64,000 bases of DNA, from NCBI RefSeq assembly GCF_020883455.1, contig NZ_CP086615.1, forward strand, positions 1,240,001 through 1,304,000, given 5' to 3'. Of this stretch, positions 45,091 through 56,268 are shown one piece after another; position 1 is the first letter of the stretch; every line of letters starts with the position of its first letter. A program made the position numbers and the translations under genes. The stretch comes from Spiribacter halobius (lineage in GTDB: Bacteria > Pseudomonadota > Gammaproteobacteria > Nitrococcales > Nitrococcaceae). Below the pieces are notes generated by a model. The model ran no database searches. It had not been told where the DNA came from and was given only the letters and a program-made list of their open reading frames with translations.

Positions 45091-45846
45091 ATGGGGGCAG
45101 GGCAGCCGATGGTCATTGTCACCGGCGGAAGCCGGGGAATCGGTGCGGCTACCGCGCGCCTGGCGGCGCGGCGCGGTTATGCGGTCTGCATCAACTATCA
45201 CCGCAATCGCGAGGCGGCCGAGGGAGTGGTCGACGAGATCACGGCCAACGGCGGGCAGGCGCGGGCGTTCGCGGCGGATGTGGCCTCCGAGGCCGATGTG
45301 CAGGCTCTGTTCGAGCAGGCGGAAGAGGCGCTCGGGCCGGTTGCCGCCCTGGTCAACAATGCCGGCGTGCTCGAGCAGCAGTGCCGCGTGGAGAACATCG
45401 ATGCCGCGCGGCTGACCAGGATACTCGCGACCAACGTGACCGGCGCGTTCCTCTGCTGCCGGGAAGCGGTGCGGCGCATGTCGACGAGGCACGGCGGTCA
45501 GGGGGGTGCCATCGTGAACGTCTCCTCGGCGGCCTCGCGTCTGGGGGCGGCCGGAGAGTACGTCGACTACGCGGCATCCAAAGGGGCAATGGACACCTTG
45601 ACCATCGGCCTGTCCCGTGAGGTTGCAGGCGAGGGGATCCGGGTCAACGCCGTGCGTCCGGCATTCATATACACCGACATGCACGCCGACGGCGGAGAGC
45701 CGGGCAGGGTCGATCGCCTGAAGGCATCTTTGCCCATGCAGCGCGGTGGGCAGCCGGAAGAGGTCGCCAGCGCCATCGTTTGGCTGCTGTCAGACGAAGC
45801 TTCCTACGCAACCGGGAGTTTCATCGAGTTGGCGGGTGGCAGGTAG
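45091..45846 (+). CDS. SDR family oxidoreductase, copy 2
   Basis: 251 aa, nearly identical to the protein at 29508. Seen differences are Y to H in CINY.RNRE, D to N in CRVE.IDAA, R to G in GEP.RVDR and N to S/L to V near EEVA.AI.WLL. Cofactor (TGGSRGIG) and active-site (YAASK) motifs are intact. The retained reading frames in both copies suggest selection for the VOC-SDR pair or a recent duplication. Substrate unknown. Confidence 0.85.
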   Translation: MGAGQPMVIVTGGSRGIGAATARLAARRGYAVCINYHRNREAAEGVVDEITANGGQARAFAADVASEADVQALFEQAEEALGPVAALVNNAGVLEQQCRVENIDAARLTRILATNVTGAFLCCREAVRRMSTRHGGQGGAIVNVSSAASRLGAAGEYVDYAASKGAMDTLTIGLSREVAGEGIRVNAVRPAFIYTDMHADGGEPGRVDRLKASLPMQRGGQPEEVASAIVWLLSDEASYATGSFIELAGGR

Positions 45847-46106
45847 CGACCCGAAGCTGCCACTCGACAATGCCAGGAGACGTGGGGTGACCGGTGGGCA
45901 CTGGACGGCTACGGGATCTATAAACCGGGACTAAATGGCCAGCATGAATTCAGGGAAGCATAGAGTGTCTACGCCAAGCAGGACATGCCAGACCAACACA
46001 ATGCGCGTGGATCCGGGCGGCGCGTCTACCGTGTTATGTATCGGGAACGCTTACTCGGTATCCGTGTCGGCAACCTAATTCGGCGTTAAAGGCGAAAAGC
46101 GGGCAA

Positions 46107-46583
46107 ATGGAGCCAATCTTCTATCAAGAGATGAGGTCTGGTGAGGAGGCTGCCGTTTGTGACTTGGTGGCGCATGTGTTCAATGAATTGGTGGCGCCAG
46201 ACTTCGAGCAAGAAGGGGTAGAGGAGTTCTTCCGTTTTGCGAACCCAACCGCACTGGCGGAGCGTATGCGTTCTGGTGGATTTGTGTTGGTCGCTAGGCA
46301 GTCGGGAAGCCTGGTGGGTGCTCTTGAGTTCGCGATGCCAGACCGTATCGCAATGTTATTCGTGATGCAGCGAAGGCGAGGCATTGCTAAGGAGTTGGTA
46401 GCTCGTGCTATCGAGAAAGCCAGATCTGAAAGTCCGACTTTATTGAAGGTTTCCGTTCATTCATCACCTTACGCCGAAGAATCATATCAAAGGATGGGAT
46501 TTCGGCAAATCAGTAATGAAACGAGTGAGCACGGAATCCGATATATACCAATGGAATTGCCGTTGGAGAGAAGAAACGCCTAG
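46107..46583 (+). CDS. GNAT family N-acetyltransferase, cassette gene
   Basis: 158 aa. The acetyl-CoA loop is visible in MLFVMQRRRGIAKELVARAIEKARSE, followed by LLKVSVHSSPYAEESYQRMGFRQISNE, a typical GNAT second half. The gene is lower in GC than its surroundings. An attC-like site overlaps its stop codon, marking it as an integron cassette. GCGTTAAAG just upstream (46083-46091) may be the preceding site's end. GNAT cassettes are common and some give antibiotic resistance, but the substrate here is unknown. Confidence 0.8.
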   Translation: MEPIFYQEMRSGEEAAVCDLVAHVFNELVAPDFEQEGVEEFFRFANPTALAERMRSGGFVLVARQSGSLVGALEFAMPDRIAMLFVMQRRRGIAKELVARAIEKARSESPTLLKVSVHSSPYAEESYQRMGFRQISNETSEHGIRYIPMELPLERRNA

Positions 46584-46670
46584 CAATCGCACGCACGCGG
46601 ACGGCAAAGCCCGGCTCTCCCCGTTCCTCGTCGCTCCGCTTTTTGCTGCCGGTGGTGCGAAGCGTTATGC
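46577..46670 (+). repeat. attC recombination site (integron cassette boundary)
   Basis: Starts CGCCTAGCAATCGCACGCAC and ends GGTGGTGCGAAGCGTTATGC, giving R'' GCCTAGC and R' GTTATGC (46664-46670). The arms fold on each other (ATCGCAC.CAC...CGGCAAAGC against GCTTTTTGCTGCCGG.GGTGCGA), with mismatched bases as in folded attC. At 94 bp it is within the normal size range, and it overlaps the stop of the GNAT gene. This is the best such site in the window. Confidence 0.7.
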
Positions 46671-46704
46671 CAGATGAGGGAGGGGGAAGTTTCCCCTTTG
46701 CACG

Positions 46705-47192
46705 GTGGACCGAGCGGGGACCCTTATTGAAGGGCATGTGTGCTCCTTGGTGAAGCACGCTGACGTGAATCCGCATGTCCTTGCAGCACACGTCGATGAG
46801 TTGTTTCCCGAAGGGGTTTCTGCACACGGGGAAAGATACTTTCTACGAAACGAAGCGCAAGCGCTTATCGTTAGCCCGATGCTTGAGCTTCTTTTCGAGC
46901 AGGTGCATAGGGCGGCATACGCCGAGCGCGCGTCCCGGCTGCAAAGCATGTTCGCAGTAGAAACGCTTGCCGAAGCCCGTCGGTTCCAGGCCCAGTACGG
47001 TGGTGCCGCAATTTACAAGGTGAGTGCCGAGATGGCCTTTCGTGGTGATCGAACCTCTTACACGCAGGCAACTCGATTCTGGTAACTTCGTGGTTTACGC
47101 ACCGATACTGGAAGGGCGAGGCCGGACCGGAAGGCCCATTCTGGGAGTGGCTCTTGAAGTGCCCGGTCCAGGTGGGTGAGCGAGTGGTATGA
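46705..47192 (+). pseudogene. DUF2441-like gene with a frameshift
   Basis: The first frame (46705-47085) carries FLRNEAQALIVSPMLELLFEQ, RASRLQSMFAVETLAEARRFQAQYG and IYKVSAEMAFRGDRTSYT. This looks like DUF2441, a family common in integron cassettes. It then stops, but the +1 frame continues with HAGNSILVTSWFTHRYWKGE and PFWEWLLKCPVQVGERVV to a TGA at 47190-47192, which matches the family's normal C-terminus. The shift lies near 47060. It is either a mutation or a recoding site; no slippery heptamer is obvious, so mutation is favoured. An attC-like site overlaps the true end. Confidence 0.65.
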
Positions 47193-47259
47193 CAAGTCCA
47201 TCGAGCGGGCGGTCGAACAGCTAACGCTATTCGCCCGCCGCTCATGTCCAGCGTTATGC
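47187..47259 (+). repeat. attC-like site after the DUF2441-like gene
   Basis: Overlaps the restored stop codon and ends GCGTTATGC (R' 47253-47259). The left arm TGACAAGTCCATCGAGCGGG pairs imperfectly with the right arm CGCCCGCCGCTCATGTCCAG. Together with the site at 46577 it brackets exactly one gene, the definition of a cassette. From 47260 to 47640 I see no gene. Confidence 0.6.
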
Positions 47260-47654
47260 GGTTACCCAACGAATGCGGCGCGTCATGGGTATCGGGTGCT
47301 GCAATTAAGGATGGGAACTGAGCGGTGACCGCCCGCTTTTGGCCGAAACCGTGTACTGGTCTGTTCAAGGAAAGGAGGCCGCCGGCCGTCGGGGCAGACC
47401 GTCGGTGGACGCGAGGTCTCAAACGCGTGGGCAGGGGGATGGTTACTCGATCCCTGGGGGGCGGGCACCAGAATCGGTCAGGAGAGCGTGAAGGTGGTCG
47501 GGCCGAGGGGAAACGCCACGCTCTTCCGGTTGTCAGCGAGTGTTGTCAGGAATCAATGCCTTGCAGCAACGCTGCGGGGAGAACATGTGCTGACGGATGT
47601 GGGAGAGGGTTGGAGTTCTGGAGGGTAGACGGCGTCTGGATCATGGCTGGCGGA

Positions 47655-47812
47655 GCAGAAGGAGAGCCGGATCGAGGAAGGGCACCTGATGCCCGATCAT
47701 TTGCACATGATGATCTCGAGCCCGCCGAAGTATGTGGTCTAGCAGGTGATCCGCGAGTACATTCGGCACCAAGAGGCGGTTGATCGCAGGATCGATCAGC
47801 TGAACCTGGTAT
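47655..47812 (+). pseudogene. IS200/IS605-type Y1 transposase (TnpA) remnant
   Basis: The frame reads IEEGHLMPDHLHMMISSPPK, which carries the HUH motif (HLH) of IS200 transposases, then YVV and a TAG. After an internal deletion it continues with VIREYIRHQEAVDRRIDQLNL, the catalytic-tyrosine helix near the normal C-terminus. The middle of the protein is missing, so it is dead. Palindromes just downstream are its probable right end. Confidence 0.8.
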
Positions 47813-47840
47813 AGGGCTGCCCCGTTCAGGGGGCGCAAGG

Positions 47841-47911
47841 GGGCGCGCAGCGCGCCCGTTACGTCGCTTTGAGCGGCTCACAATTCTCCGGATGCCCCGG
47901 CTTCGCCGGGG
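47841..47911. mobile_element. terminal hairpins of the IS200-like remnant
   Basis: Two perfect short palindromes, GGGCGCGC-A-GCGCGCCC (47841-47857) and CCCCGGC-TTC-GCCGGGG (47895-47911), lie directly after the transposase remnant. IS200/IS605 elements use subterminal hairpins instead of inverted repeats, so these are likely its end structures. The second may also act as a terminator region for neighbouring transcription. Confidence 0.45.
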
Positions 47912-47933
47912 GAGCCGTCACTCGCTATGGCGG

Positions 47934-48302
47934 CTAATGACCTTGAGCCTCGAACTGCTCGATCGCTTCGACGACGTGGGTGGCGTACATGAGTGCGGGG
48001 CCGCCACCCATCAAGACGGCAACGCCGAGGGCTTCATGGATTTCTTCAGATGTCGCACCGGCCTGAAGTGCATCATGCGTATGAAAGCAGATGCAGCCGT
48101 CGCAGCGGGAGGCGACCGCGACCGACAGTGCAATCAGTTCCTTGACCTTGCTTGAAAGCGCACCGTCCTCATGGCCTGCCTTGTGAAGCGCCATGAAGGC
48201 TTGCATTGTGTTGGATTGGCTCTCGCCGTATTTACTCATGTACTCGTTGATGTGTGCGAGCTGCTCCGGGAAAGACATCGCGTTCGGGTTTGGTGCTGCC
48301 AT
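47934..48302 (-). CDS. carboxymuconolactone decarboxylase family (AhpD-like) protein
   Basis: 122 aa all-helical protein with the AhpD-type redox motif CDGCICFHTHDALQAGA (C-x2-C-x3-H). This motif gives disulfide reductase or peroxide-protective activity. KVKELIALSVAVASRCDGC is the typical family stretch. It is likely an oxidative-stress enzyme working with thioredoxin, whose gene lies 198 bp upstream on the same strand. Substrate not determinable. Confidence 0.85.
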   Translation of the reverse strand: MAAPNPNAMSFPEQLAHINEYMSKYGESQSNTMQAFMALHKAGHEDGALSSKVKELIALSVAVASRCDGCICFHTHDALQAGATSEEIHEALGVAVLMGGGPALMYATHVVEAIEQFEAQGH

Positions 48303-48500
48303 GATCCGCTCCGCATGCTGGGTCTTCGAAGAGGTTAAATTTCGTTAAGGGTAGCTCCGGCGTGGTGCTGACCTCTTGGTATTCGTCAGCGTTCTTGACG
48401 TGAGCATCTGACCTGCCCATCCGACATATGCGCTATGCACTTTGGCCGGGACCGAACTGCGGGTTGCCTCCGTGAGTTAAACTGAACTGGCCGTTTACGT

Positions 48501-48947
48501 TCAGGCCGCCTGCCGCAGGTTCTCCTCCACCCACCGGATCAGCCTCCCCAGGTCCATGATGCCCGACTGCCGCGCCAATTCGCGGCCGCTATGGAACAGT
48601 GCCAGGGTGGGGATGCTGCGTATGTGATGCTCAGCGGCCGCCTGCGGCGCCTGTTCGGTATTCAGTTTGATCAATCGCACATTGGGTTCGAGCCGTTCCG
48701 CTGCCTGCTCGAACACGGGTGCGAAGACCTTGCACGGCGCACACCAGGGGGCCCAGAAATCCACCAATACGGGGATGTCGTTGCGGTTGAGATGGCGGGC
48801 GAAAGCCTCCGCATCCGCAGCGGCCGGCTGGCCGACAAACAGGCTCTCATGGCAGCGCCCGCAGCGCGGACGGTCAGTCATGCGCTCGTGCAGGAGGCGA
48901 TTTATGCTGGCGCAATGGGGGCAGACCACGTGGAGGACTCGGCTCAT
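48501..48947 (-). CDS. trxC: thioredoxin 2 (TrxC)
   Basis: 148 aa. The N-terminal zinc finger has two CxxC pairs (CPHC and CGRC), the TrxC hallmark, followed by a thioredoxin fold with active site FWAPWCAPCK; WCAPC replaces the usual WCGPC. It reduces disulfides under oxidative or heat stress. It is divergent from the cbpA-cbpM-hsp20 operon and co-oriented with the AhpD-like gene. The 425 bp between it and cbpA hold no credible gene; a 67-aa minus-strand frame ending GLGMDLSALLGAKPNPE may be a remnant. Confidence 0.92.
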   Translation of the reverse strand: MSRVLHVVCPHCASINRLLHERMTDRPRCGRCHESLFVGQPAAADAEAFARHLNRNDIPVLVDFWAPWCAPCKVFAPVFEQAAERLEPNVRLIKLNTEQAPQAAAEHHIRSIPTLALFHSGRELARQSGIMDLGRLIRWVEENLRQAA

Positions 48948-49373
48948 GGCTGCGGTTCCTGTGAGTCACTGACCCTGCTAACTCTGCCAGAAGTGGCTTG
49001 TCGCCAATTGACCCCGATCACGTCCGAACAGTGTCGTGATGCCTGAGCCCTCCCCGACCGTCTCAACTACTCCGGGTTCGGTTTGGCGCCGAGCAGGGCA
49101 GAGAGGTCCATGCCCAGTCCCTTCAAACGCTTGCGCTGCTCCTGTAACAAGATGCGATCCCGCTCGTCACCCGGGTGGGCCACGCCCGCCGAATACGCCC
49201 GGCGATTGCCGCTTTCAGCGTGCCCGGGAGGTGTGGAAGAGGCCGGATCATCCAGCTGAGGGAGATCCAAACAGGGGAAGTGTCTCAGAGTCCAACAACC
49301 TTGATTTCCAGCAACACGAGACGCGTCGATCTCTACAAAGATAGAGACGACAGATCAGCCGGGCAGGCAATCC

Positions 49374-50318
49374 ATGGAGTTCAAAGATTATTACAAGGTC
49401 CTGGGCGTCTCCCGGGACGCGTCCCAGGATGAGATCAAACGCGCCTATCGCAAGCTGGCCCGCAAGTATCACCCGGATGTGAGTGAAGAAGCCGACGCCG
49501 AGCAGCGCTTCAAGGAAGTCGGCGAGGCCTACGAAGTTCTGAAGGATCCAGAGAAGCGCAAGGCCTACGATCAGCTGGGTAGCGGCTATCGAGAAGGGCA
49601 GGACTTCCGCCCGCCGCCCGGCTGGGAGCAGGATTTCGACTTCAGTGGTGGCGGTTTTACCGACGCTGAGGGCTTCAGCGATTTCTTCGAGTCGATCTTC
49701 GGCCGCGGCGTGGGCCGCGCTGGCGGCGGGTTCCGGCGCAGCGACGTGCACATGAAGGGCGAGGATCAGGTCGCGCGCATCCAGATCAGCCTGGAGGACG
49801 CCTTCCACGGCGCCACGAGGGGCATCACCCTGCCCCGGCACGAAGTGGACGCGCAGGGTCGTGTGATAACACGGCATAAGACGCTAAACGTGCATATCCC
49901 CAAGGGGATCACAGAGGGGCGATGGATCCGCCTCGCCGGGCAGGGCGGCCCGGGGATGGGCGGCGCACCGGCCGGGGATCTCTACCTGGAGGTCACGTTC
50001 CGGCCGCACCCGACCTTCCACGCGGAGGGCAGAGACATATTCGTGACGCTACCCATCACCCCCTGGGAGGCGGCGTTGGGCGCGAAGGTCAAGGTGCCGA
50101 CTCTGAGCGGGCCCGTGGATCTGCAGATCCCCGCCGGCTCGGATTCGGGGCGTAAGCTGCGCCTGAAAGAACGCGGCTTGCCCGGCGATCCGCGGGGCGA
50201 TCAGTACGTGGAGCTGCGCGTGGTCGTGCCGAAGCCGGAGAATGATCGCCAGAAGGAACTCTATCGGGAGTTGGCGGAGCAGACCTCAACGAACCCGCGC
50301 AAGGCAATGGGGTTTTGA
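49374..50318 (+). CDS. cbpA: CbpA-type DnaJ co-chaperone
   Basis: 314 aa. A J-domain occupies residues 1-70 with the HPD motif ([10 protein letters not shown]). A Gly/Phe-rich linker ([27 protein letters not shown]) and two C-terminal peptide-binding domains ([30 protein letters not shown]) follow. The zinc-finger region of DnaJ is absent, so it is CbpA. It stimulates DnaK and is modulated by CbpM, encoded one base downstream. A heat-shock promoter is expected but I could not identify a convincing sigma-32 site. Confidence 0.93.
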   Translation: MEFKDYYKVLGVSRDASQDEIKRAYRKLARKYHPDVSEEADAEQRFKEVGEAYEVLKDPEKRKAYDQLGSGYREGQDFRPPPGWEQDFDFSGGGFTDAEGFSDFFESIFGRGVGRAGGGFRRSDVHMKGEDQVARIQISLEDAFHGATRGITLPRHEVDAQGRVITRHKTLNVHIPKGITEGRWIRLAGQGGPGMGGAPAGDLYLEVTFRPHPTFHAEGRDIFVTLPITPWEAALGAKVKVPTLSGPVDLQIPAGSDSGRKLRLKERGLPGDPRGDQYVELRVVVPKPENDRQKELYRELAEQTSTNPRKAMGF

Positions 50319-50319
50319 T

Positions 50320-50646
50320 ATGGGCAAGGAAATTACGGCCGTACATGGCACGGTGCTCGACGAAAGCATCAGGCTGAGCCTGGGCGAGCTCTGCCGCAGC
50401 TGTGCCGTCAGCGCGGAGTTCATCATCGAAATGGTGGAAGAGGGCGTGGTCGAGCCCAGTGGCGAGCGACCGGAACAGTGGCGTTTTTCCGGTAACTCGG
50501 TCCGGCGCGTGCAGCGGGCGGTGCGCCTGAGCCGTGACTTGCGCGTGAACCTTCCCGGCGTGGCGCTGGCACTGGACTTGATGGACGAGTTGGAGAAACT
50601 GCGCCGGCAACAGCGCCGGTATTCGCGATTCGCGGAAAAGGAGTGA
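50320..50646 (+). CDS. cbpM: CbpM chaperone modulator
   Basis: 108 aa from ATG 50320, one base after the cbpA stop; the longer in-frame start lies inside cbpA and is rejected. It is MerR-like and helical (LDESIRLSLGELCRSCAVSAEFIIEMVEEGVVEPSG, then FSGNSVRRVQRAVRLSRDLRVNLPGVALALDLMDEL), the standard CbpM pattern. CbpM binds the CbpA J-domain and inhibits it. The hsp20 gene follows after 6 bp. Confidence 0.92.
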   Translation: MGKEITAVHGTVLDESIRLSLGELCRSCAVSAEFIIEMVEEGVVEPSGERPEQWRFSGNSVRRVQRAVRLSRDLRVNLPGVALALDLMDELEKLRRQQRRYSRFAEKE

Positions 50647-50652
50647 GGCGAA

Positions 50653-51156
50653 ATGGATAACCTCAGCGGGTGGCATAAAGGCCTCTCCCGCGCTTGGGAT
50701 CAGTTAACCGAGGGTTGGCAGGAATTGCGCGAGCGCGCCAGTCATGCGCTTACCCGGTTCTATCCCAGGCGTACGGGTAACGAGGTGGAAACGGTTTCCG
50801 ACCAGTTGACCCATTATGGCCCCGGTTGGGGCATGTTGGCCGCGGAGGTCAATGATGACGGCAGCACCATCGAAGTACGTCTGGAAGTCCCGGGCATGGA
50901 GCCCGACGGTTTTGATCTGCATGTGAACGACGATCTGCTGATCATCCGCGGCGAGAAACATGCCGAGCGCGAGGGTGAGCAGGGACGCTTCTACCTCATG
51001 GAGCGGGCCTATGGTCGTTTCGAACGGGTCGTCCCGCTGCCGGCGGCCGTCGATGACTCCAGGGCCAAGGCGACATACCGCCGGGGGGTGCTCACGGTCA
51101 GACTGCCCAAGGTTTCCGGAAGCGTGGCCCGGCGGATCGAGGTGAACCGGGGATGA
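50653..51156 (+). CDS. Hsp20/alpha-crystallin small heat shock protein
   Basis: 167 aa. The alpha-crystallin domain covers about residues 65-165, with VRLEVPGMEPDGFDLHVNDDLLIIRGEKH, YGRFERVVPLP and the closing KATYRRGVLTVRLPK. The N-terminal arm is variable and aromatic/basic. It holds unfolding proteins for refolding by DnaK-CbpA. It forms an operon with cbpA and cbpM, so co-chaperone, modulator and holdase are made together. A CCTCAGCG/CGCTGAGG hairpin 60 bp after the stop may end the transcript. Confidence 0.92.
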   Translation: MDNLSGWHKGLSRAWDQLTEGWQELRERASHALTRFYPRRTGNEVETVSDQLTHYGPGWGMLAAEVNDDGSTIEVRLEVPGMEPDGFDLHVNDDLLIIRGEKHAEREGEQGRFYLMERAYGRFERVVPLPAAVDDSRAKATYRRGVLTVRLPKVSGSVARRIEVNRG

Positions 51157-51216
51157 GAATTTGCGCGTAGGTACGAGGGAACCATTCGGCGTGTCTTTCC
51201 CTGCCTGATCGAATCG

Positions 51217-51234
51217 CCTCAGCGGACGCTGAGG
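51217..51234 (+). terminator. hairpin after hsp20
   Basis: A perfect 8-bp stem CCTCAGCG-GA-CGCTGAGG lies 60 bp after the hsp20 stop. No T-run follows, so termination would need Rho. It also lies between two convergent transcripts and might serve both. Confidence 0.4.
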
Positions 51235-51346
51235 ACGTAGGGACGGGGCCATCGGAACAGCGCAGGAAAGCGATATGTGGCCTCGGATGCGCGCACTATC
51301 GCGCTTGCGCTCCGATGGAGTGCCGGGTTAGCGCTTGGATGAGGGA

Positions 51347-52777
51347 TCAGTCCTCCCCGCCTAGCGCCCAGGCCGCGGGGGACTCGCACAGCGGGAGGTC
51401 CAGCGGCGGACGGCTGGCCTCGAGCTGTTTGCGCGCCGCCTGGAGGGCACCGCGCACGCCTTCCTCCACCACCGGGTGGTAGAAGGGCATTTGCAATACC
51501 TCGTCCACGGTGAGCCGCTGCTGCACCACCCAGGCCAGCAGGTGGGCGATGTGCTCGCCGTCGGGAATGGCCATCTCCGCGCCGAGCAGCCGGCCATCCT
51601 CGCGGGCGGCGTAGACGCGCAGCTGCCCGGTGTTGCGTCCGGCCATCAAGGCCCGCGCCTGGCGGGAGAAGTCCGCGTCGCCGGCCACGAAGGCACCCTC
51701 CGGCAGCTGGGCATGGCCGAGGCCGACCCGCGCCGCGTTGGGCTCGCTGAAGACGATGGCCAGCGGCGCCCGGCGGCCGATGCACTCGGCGTTCGGGTGG
51801 AGGGCGTGGTAGGCGGCGATGCGTCCCTCGTCCGCGCCCTCGTGCATAAGCGGCTGGGCGGCGTTGACGTCCCCGGCGATGTAGACGGGCAGATCCCCGA
51901 GGCGCAGCGTCCGGGGGTCGAAGTCGGGGATCCCGCGCTCGTTGGTGGCCACGCCCAGCGCTTCCAGGCCCAGGCCCTCCAGGTTGGGCCGCCGGCCGAG
52001 GGAGGCGAGCACCCAGTCCACCTCCCGGCTCTCGCCGCCGGCATGCACCTGCACGGCTTTACCGCCGGCATCCGCCAGCTCCACGTTCGCTCCGGTGCGG
52101 ATCTCCATGGACTGGGAGAGGGCGGCGAGCATGGCCTCGTTCACTGCGGGGTCGGAGAGGCCCGCGACGAATGGTGCCCGGGTGTAGCCGTGAACCTCCA
52201 GGCCCAGCTGCCCGAGGGCCTGGCCAAGCTCCGCGCCGATGGCGCCGAGGCCCACCACCGCCACCCGCGGGCCGAGCGTGCGCTGCTCGAAGAACTCATC
52301 GGTGGTGACCACGCGATCCCCCAGGGCCTGCCACGGTTCCGGCACCACGGGGCGGCTACCGGTGGCGATGATCACGGCCCCGGCTTCGACGCGGTTCTCG
52401 CCCACCTCCAGGGTATGGGCGTCCAGGAACCGGGGCCGGCCGCGGAGGCTGCGCTCCCCGAGGGACTTGGCAAGCTGGATGGGCCCGGCGATGAACCGGT
52501 CGCGGAGTGCGCGGACCCTTTCCATCACTGTGGGAATGTCCACGGACAGGGCCTCCGTGCCCCGAATCCCCGCCTCTGCCAGGAACCGCCGGCTCGCATA
52601 GCCGTGGGCGGCGGCGAGCAGCGCCTTGGAGGGCATGCAGCCGACGCGGGCACAGGTGGTCCCATAGGGGCCGTAATTGATCAGCACCACGTCGTCGGTG
52701 TGACGCTGCGCCTCCTTTAGCGCGGTGAGGCCAGCGGTACCGGCCCCGATGATGGCGAGCCTTGCTTTGTGCTTCAT
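51347..52777 (-). CDS. dihydrolipoamide dehydrogenase-like pyridine nucleotide-disulfide oxidoreductase
   Basis: 476 aa class I flavoprotein. FAD motif AIIGAGTAGLTALKEA, redox-active cysteines TTCARVGCMPSK, NAD motif VVGLGAIGAELGQALG, second FAD motif VYIAGDVNAAQPLMHEG and the dimer-interface catalytic MPFYHPVVEEG with its HP pair are all visible. It differs from true lipoamide dehydrogenases in the redox box (ARVGCMPSK) and stands apart from any 2-oxoacid dehydrogenase genes. A glutathione, mercuric or other disulfide substrate is possible. Proximity to trxC, CbpA and Hsp20 suggests a stress role. Confidence 0.82.
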   Translation of the reverse strand: MKHKARLAIIGAGTAGLTALKEAQRHTDDVVLINYGPYGTTCARVGCMPSKALLAAAHGYASRRFLAEAGIRGTEALSVDIPTVMERVRALRDRFIAGPIQLAKSLGERSLRGRPRFLDAHTLEVGENRVEAGAVIIATGSRPVVPEPWQALGDRVVTTDEFFEQRTLGPRVAVVGLGAIGAELGQALGQLGLEVHGYTRAPFVAGLSDPAVNEAMLAALSQSMEIRTGANVELADAGGKAVQVHAGGESREVDWVLASLGRRPNLEGLGLEALGVATNERGIPDFDPRTLRLGDLPVYIAGDVNAAQPLMHEGADEGRIAAYHALHPNAECIGRRAPLAIVFSEPNAARVGLGHAQLPEGAFVAGDADFSRQARALMAGRNTGQLRVYAAREDGRLLGAEMAIPDGEHIAHLLAWVVQQRLTVDEVLQMPFYHPVVEEGVRGALQAARKQLEASRPPLDLPLCESPAAWALGGED

Positions 52778-52896
52778 GGTTTCCCGATTCCTGCGTGTCC
52801 TGGAGGTGCGATCGTCTCGAATTCTGCTGCCCCTTGCGGGTGGGCTCGGCTATTTGCCAGCGCACGGAACCCGCGGGCGCTCCCGCGGTGGGGTTA

Positions 52897-53435
52897 TTAC
52901 GGCGCCGACTGCTCGTCATGTAAGTTCCCGCCGACATCGTCCAGGAATGCGTGGAACGCCGGCAGCACGAACACCACCAATACCGTGCTGGTGAGCAGGC
53001 CGAAGAGCACGCACACCACTGGGATTTTGATCCCGTCCGTCTGGGTTGTGGTCTCGAGCAGGATTGGCAACAGTCCGGAGATGGTGGTTGACGGGGAGAT
53101 AAGGATCGCGGCAGGCGCTCGCGGCTGGCCCAGCCGGCGGCTGCGGCCGCACAGGTGCACCCTTGCCATCATAGTTGGATCGGCTACCACGGCGGTGAGC
53201 CGGTGGGGCCGGTCGGCCCCAGGGGCCTCGAATGCAGCGGCTCCAGCGCGAGCCCCCAGACGCGCCACCACCCGGTCATACTTGGCCACCAAGTGCTGTT
53301 CATCTTCGACCCCAACCACGACGTTGGCCGCCTCTCGCCACCACCGCCGTGGTTCCGTAGCTGGCCGGCCGCAGCAGTCTCTGTCTGCTGCGCCACCGGG
53401 CGAGGTGGGCACGGCGGGAGTCCGCTGAAGCATAG

Positions 53436-53439
<4 letters not shown>
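52897..53439 (-). pseudogene. fragment ending in an RND efflux-pump C-terminus
   Basis: The last 69 codons (52897-53106) encode ISPSTTISGLLPILLETTTQ, then a membrane helix ending STVLVVFVLPAFHAFLDD. This is the ending of RND-type transporters (normally TTxxGLLPLLLE...LVPALY). The 110 codons before it have no RND similarity. The frame starts with an ATG that overlaps the ATPase stop (ATGA), so a short chimeric membrane protein might still be made. Most likely a deletion remnant. Confidence 0.5.
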
Positions 53440-56213
<2,774 letters not shown>

Positions 56214-56268
56214 GCACTGCCTCCCTGGTTCGGTTCTGGCGTTTCGGGGCCGGCAGGCGACGGGGCCG

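Larger units (their letters stand above)
44209..45852 (+). repeat. 1.64-kb duplicated unit, copy 3
   Basis: Near-identical to 28627-30269 in direct orientation, including leader, VOC gene, SDR gene and end point. Differences are scattered, for example CGCGACTGCGGGG against CGCGCCCGCGGGGG before the VOC gene. The flanks are unrelated: here a broken copA on the left and cassette-like DNA on the right. The following 250 bp to 46106 hold no gene. Confidence 0.92.

Noticed and set aside
44226-45620. 464-aa open frame across the 1.64-kb repeat
   Set aside because: It passes through both the VOC and SDR genes in another frame, and the equivalent frame is broken in copy 1. The real frames carry conserved motifs.
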